Part shown: positions 6,770 through 8,812 of the stretch, one piece after another
Layout: the number at the start of each line of letters is the position of its first letter
Numbering within the stretch: position 1 is the stretch's first letter
Source of the DNA: Sandaracinaceae bacterium
GTDB taxonomy: Bacteria; Myxococcota_A; Polyangia; Polyangiales; Houyiibacteriaceae
Length of the DNA stretch: 8,812 bases
Direction of reading: 5' to 3'
NCBI GenBank assembly: GCA_012514415.1
Contig: JAAZAH010000314.1
Coordinates: 1 to 8,812, forward strand
Position numbers and translations under genes: made by a program
The notes under the pieces: generated by a model
What the model was told of the DNA's origin: nothing
The model's database searches: none
Seen by the model: only the letters and a program-made list of their open reading frames with translations

Positions 6770-6838
6770 GGCTTGGGCGAAGCCAACGGGCCGCGCTCCT
6801 CGACGCCGCCACGACGGCGATGTGAGCGGGCCCGTTTT
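6770..6838 (+). terminator. Nested terminator-like hairpin between convergent genes
   Basis: The left arm 6785-6797 (AACGGGCCGCGCT) pairs with the right arm 6825-6836 (AGCGGGCCCGTT) over 12 bp with one bulged G. Inside lies a second stem, CGCCG (6804-6808) with CGGCG (6815-6819), and TTTT covers 6835-6838. A small hairpin, GGCTT (6770-6774) with AAGCC (6780-6784), precedes it. It lies after the stop of the GltJ-like gene and just beyond the end of the opposing acyl-CoA dehydrogenase gene. The U-run follows only on the plus strand, so it is best read as ending the plus-strand transcript. Confidence 0.55.
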
Positions 6839-6868
6839 CGGCGTGCTCTTCGCGCGGAGTGCGTTTGA

Positions 6869-8008
6869 TCAGAAGGTCTTCGAGATGATCTCGTTCATGA
6901 TCTCGCGCGTCCCGCCGCCAATCGAGTACAGACGCGCGTCGCGGTACAGCCTCTCGACGGTCGTCTCGCGCATATAGCCCATGCCGCCGTGAATTTGGAC
7001 CGCCTCATCGACCACCTCACGGAGCATGTCGGTCGATGCGTTCTTCGCCATGGCAGCCAGCGCCGGATTGTTCTCGCCGCGGAGCGAGCGCGTGACCACT
7101 TCGCCCGTCAGCGCGCGTGCCGCGGCGATCCGCGTTCGCATATCGGCGAGCTTATGACGGATGACCTGAAAGCCCATCAGGCTCTTCCCGAATGCGATCC
7201 GCTCCTTCGCGTAGTTGAGGCTCTCTTGATACGCAAGCTCTGCGATGGCCACGGCCTGTCCGGCGAGGAAGAGCCGCTCATTCGCAAAATTCATCATGAT
7301 CGCGATGAAGCCCGAGTTTTCGGGGCCAAGCAGGTTCGCTGCGGGAACGCGACAATCGCTAAACGACAGTTCGGCTGTATCGCTCGCACGCCATCCCATC
7401 TTCTTTAGGCTCGAAAGCACCTCGAAACCGGGCGTGCCTTTTTCGACGACGATGAGCGAGATGCCGCCCGGTCCTTCACCGCCCGTGCGCACGGCCGTCG
7501 TAATGAAGTCCGCACGCGTGCCCGAGGTGATAAAGGTCTTCGCGCCGTTGACGATATAATAATCGCCATCGCGGACGGCACGCGTGCGAATCCCCGCCAC
7601 ATCGCTCCCCGTATCGGGCTCGGTGATGGCGAGGGCCGAGATCTTTTCTCCGGCGAGCACGGGGCGAACGAATTTTTCTTTTTGCTCGGGCGTGCCAAAG
7701 GCGAGGATCGGCGGGATACCGATGCCGTGACTCCCAAGCCCAACGGTCGCGCCGACCGATTTACCGGCGAGGATCATCTCTTCTGAGGCGACGAGGATAT
7801 GGCTCACATCGCCGCCGCTCCCGCCGTACTCTTCGGGATAGCCGATGCCGAGGAGCCCAGCCTCAGCCGCCGTTTTATAGAGCTCGATCGGGAAGCTCTC
7901 GGCCTCATCAAAAGCGTGCGCGTGGGACGCGATCTCTTGCGCGGCGAAGCGGCGGATCTGCTCGCGGAGCGCTTGATGCTCTTGGTCTTCAAAGAGGTAG
8001 CGGCGCAT
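6869..8008 (-). CDS. Acyl-CoA dehydrogenase (long-chain/isovaleryl-type active site)
   Basis: The protein is 379 residues, a normal length, with an ATG at 8008 preceded by GGAG (complement of 8015-8018). It oxidises an acyl-CoA to the 2-enoyl-CoA using FAD and passes electrons to ETF; substrate chain length is not readable. The N-terminal helical domain (1-125) contains GIGYPEEYGGSG. The FAD/acyl-CoA signature ITEPDTGSD is at 128-136, followed by FITSGTRADF (159-168). The C-terminal helical domain contains ERIAFGKSLMGFQ (269-281) and QIHGGMGY (338-345). The usual MCAD-type catalytic Glu position is Gly here (SIGGGTREIM, 362-371). A Glu sits instead at 244 in NERL, the location used by LCAD and isovaleryl-CoA dehydrogenase, so the enzyme should be active. 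The gene follows rpoC on the same strand but is separated from it by a terminator, so it probably has its own promoter. Confidence 0.93.
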   Translation of the reverse strand: MRRYLFEDQEHQALREQIRRFAAQEIASHAHAFDEAESFPIELYKTAAEAGLLGIGYPEEYGGSGGDVSHILVASEEMILAGKSVGATVGLGSHGIGIPPILAFGTPEQKEKFVRPVLAGEKISALAITEPDTGSDVAGIRTRAVRDGDYYIVNGAKTFITSGTRADFITTAVRTGGEGPGGISLIVVEKGTPGFEVLSSLKKMGWRASDTAELSFSDCRVPAANLLGPENSGFIAIMMNFANERLFLAGQAVAIAELAYQESLNYAKERIAFGKSLMGFQVIRHKLADMRTRIAAARALTGEVVTRSLRGENNPALAAMAKNASTDMLREVVDEAVQIHGGMGYMRETTVERLYRDARLYSIGGGTREIMNEIISKTF

Positions 8009-8071
8009 TCAAATCTCCGAGGTTCGATTTGCTGACTAAAGTAAGCGAAATAGCCCGCGTGACGCTAGCTA

Positions 8072-8085
8072 AATGAACATTCATT
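8072..8085. promoter_or_regulatory. Candidate TetR/FadR-type operator upstream of acyl-CoA dehydrogenase
   Basis: AATGAA-CA-TTCATT is a perfect 14-bp palindrome 64 bp upstream of the acyl-CoA dehydrogenase start. It sits within a run of three CATT units (8078-8089). TGAATGA/TCATTCA half-sites are characteristic of FadR/TetR-type repressors of fatty-acid degradation in several bacteria. A repressor released by acyl-CoA would make sense for this gene. No regulator gene of that family is in the window. Confidence 0.4.
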
Positions 8086-8106
8086 CATTCTGCTAAGAAC
8101 ATACGC

Positions 8107-8160
8107 GGCGCCGAAAGTCGTCGATTGAAACGGCCTTCATTCAGTTTCGCTTTCGGCGCC
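8107..8160. repeat. 54-bp nested inverted repeat (REP-like or structured leader)
   Basis: GGCGCCGAAAG (8107-8117) is repeated in perfect inverse as CTTTCGGCGCC (8150-8160), an 11-bp stem. Inside it GAAAC (8127-8131) pairs with GTTTC (8144-8148). No T-run follows on either strand, so it is not a simple terminator. It lies between the rpoC terminator and the candidate operator of the acyl-CoA dehydrogenase. It could be a dispersed REP-type palindrome, a small structured RNA, or part of a leader. Confidence 0.45.
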
Positions 8161-8192
8161 CGCTCCACGTAGATCCCGCCGCATTAACGAGC

Positions 8193-8215
8193 AAAGGCGC
8201 CCCGAAAGGCGCCTT
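8193..8215 (-). terminator. Intrinsic terminator of rpoC
   Basis: AAGGCGCC (8194-8201) and GGCGCCTT (8208-8215) form an 8-bp GC-rich stem. On the minus strand the loop reads TTTCGG, giving a UUCG-type tetraloop closed by a U-G pair, followed by UUU (8193-8195). It is about 40 bp past the rpoC stop codon. The U-tract is short, so termination may be partial, but position and structure fit well. Confidence 0.65.
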
Positions 8216-8256
8216 CATCTCGCTACTAGCGGCGACTTCGCGACGCCGAGCACCGA

Positions 8257-8812
8257 TCATTCTTCGGAGGCCGCACCGATCGCGCCCCCAAGCTCTCCAT
8301 CACCCTCAGTGAGGGAGACGACAGCCGCCGCGAGATCGTCGTTCACCTCCATCTCAAGCCGCTCGTAAGCACGAAGCCCCGTTCCGGCCGGGATGAGACG
8401 ACCCATGATGACGTTTTCCTTGAGCCCGCGGAGATAATCGACCTTTCCGCCGATTGAAGCCTCCGTGAGGACCTTCGTGGTCTCCTGGAAGCTCGCCGCC
8501 GAGATGAAGGAATCGGTCGAGAGCGAGGCCTTGGTAATGCCGAGGAGGAGCGGCTCGGCCACAGCCGGACGCCCACCACGCTCGATGACCTTCTCGTTCT
8601 CGAGCTCGAACACCGCCTTTTCGACCTGCTCGTCGGGGAGGAAGTTCGTATCGCCCACATCGGTGACGCGCACGCGGCGCAGCATCTGGCGAACGATGAC
8701 CTCGATATGCTTATCGTTGATGGCGACGCCCTGGAGCCGGTAGACCTGCTGGATCTCGTTCACGAGCCAGGCCGCGAGCTCCTTCTCGCCCTTCACCTTC
8801 AAGATATCGTGC
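8257..8812 (-). CDS. rpoC: RNA polymerase beta' subunit, C-terminal part
   Basis: The minus strand is open from the right edge to a TGA at 8257-8259, giving the last 184 residues of the protein. The segments HDILKVKGEKELAAWLV, EIQQVYRLQGVAINDKHIE and VIVRQMLRR, then ASLSTDSFISAASFQETT, VLTEASIGGK, YLRGLKENVIMGRLIPAGTG, are hallmark RpoC C-terminal sequence (region around the trigger-loop distal part and jaw/clamp end). The protein ends in an acidic tail, LTEGDGELGG...ASEE. RpoC is the large catalytic-core subunit of RNA polymerase with beta, alpha2 and omega. The true start is beyond the window; any start codon visible here is internal. The gene is followed by an intrinsic terminator, which marks the end of the rpoBC operon on this side. 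Confidence 0.98.
   Translation of the reverse strand, partial: HDILKVKGEKELAAWLVNEIQQVYRLQGVAINDKHIEVIVRQMLRRVRVTDVGDTNFLPDEQVEKAVFELENEKVIERGGRPAVAEPLLLGITKASLSTDSFISAASFQETTKVLTEASIGGKVDYLRGLKENVIMGRLIPAGTGLRAYERLEMEVNDDLAAAVVSLTEGDGELGGAIGAASEE

Overview
The window looks like chromosomal core DNA from a GC-rich deltaproteobacterium-type organism, most likely Myxococcota (possibly Bradymonadales-like). The lineage call rests on three things: a zinc-ribbon/GYF/TM/AgmX-PglI-tail protein, a typical myxobacterial architecture; a response regulator fused to a GspE/MshE N-terminal-type domain and TPRs; and the GC-rich third codon positions. There is no 16S gene to confirm it. I see no insertion sequence, tRNA, CRISPR array or phage gene.

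Layout. (1) 1-1295: a DUF4336 gene running off the left edge on the minus strand, divergent from a MarR-family regulator. Their roughly 200-bp shared intergenic region is AT-rich on the MarR side and carries short palindromes and four TTGAC pentamers. (2) 1392-6747: four plus-strand genes, namely a sigma-54-dependent response regulator, a small NTF2-like lipoprotein, a MshEN-type/REC/TPR fusion, and, 12 bp after it, a single-pass envelope protein with cytosolic zinc ribbon and GYF domains and a periplasmic TonB-like tail. (3) 6748-6868: a convergent intergenic region with a nested terminator-like hairpin. (4) 6869-8008: an acyl-CoA dehydrogenase on the minus strand, with a TetR/FadR-like palindrome and a 54-bp nested inverted repeat upstream. 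(5) 8257-8812: the last 184 residues of RpoC on the minus strand, followed by an intrinsic terminator.

How the genes may work together. The strongest candidate for an interesting system is the closely spaced pair 3577-4857 / 4870-6747. The second protein has the domain order of GltJ/AgmX of the Myxococcus xanthus Agl-Glt motility machine. Its ZnR and GYF domains recruit cytosolic partners that include the pseudo-receiver protein AglZ. Here the gene immediately upstream encodes a soluble receiver/TPR scaffold, so the pair may be a cytosolic switch plus trans-envelope effector. This is inference from architecture and neighbourhood only. AgmX-tail proteins are numerous in Myxococcota and most have no known function. 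The remaining genes are ordinary families; no histidine kinase lies in the window for either receiver protein.
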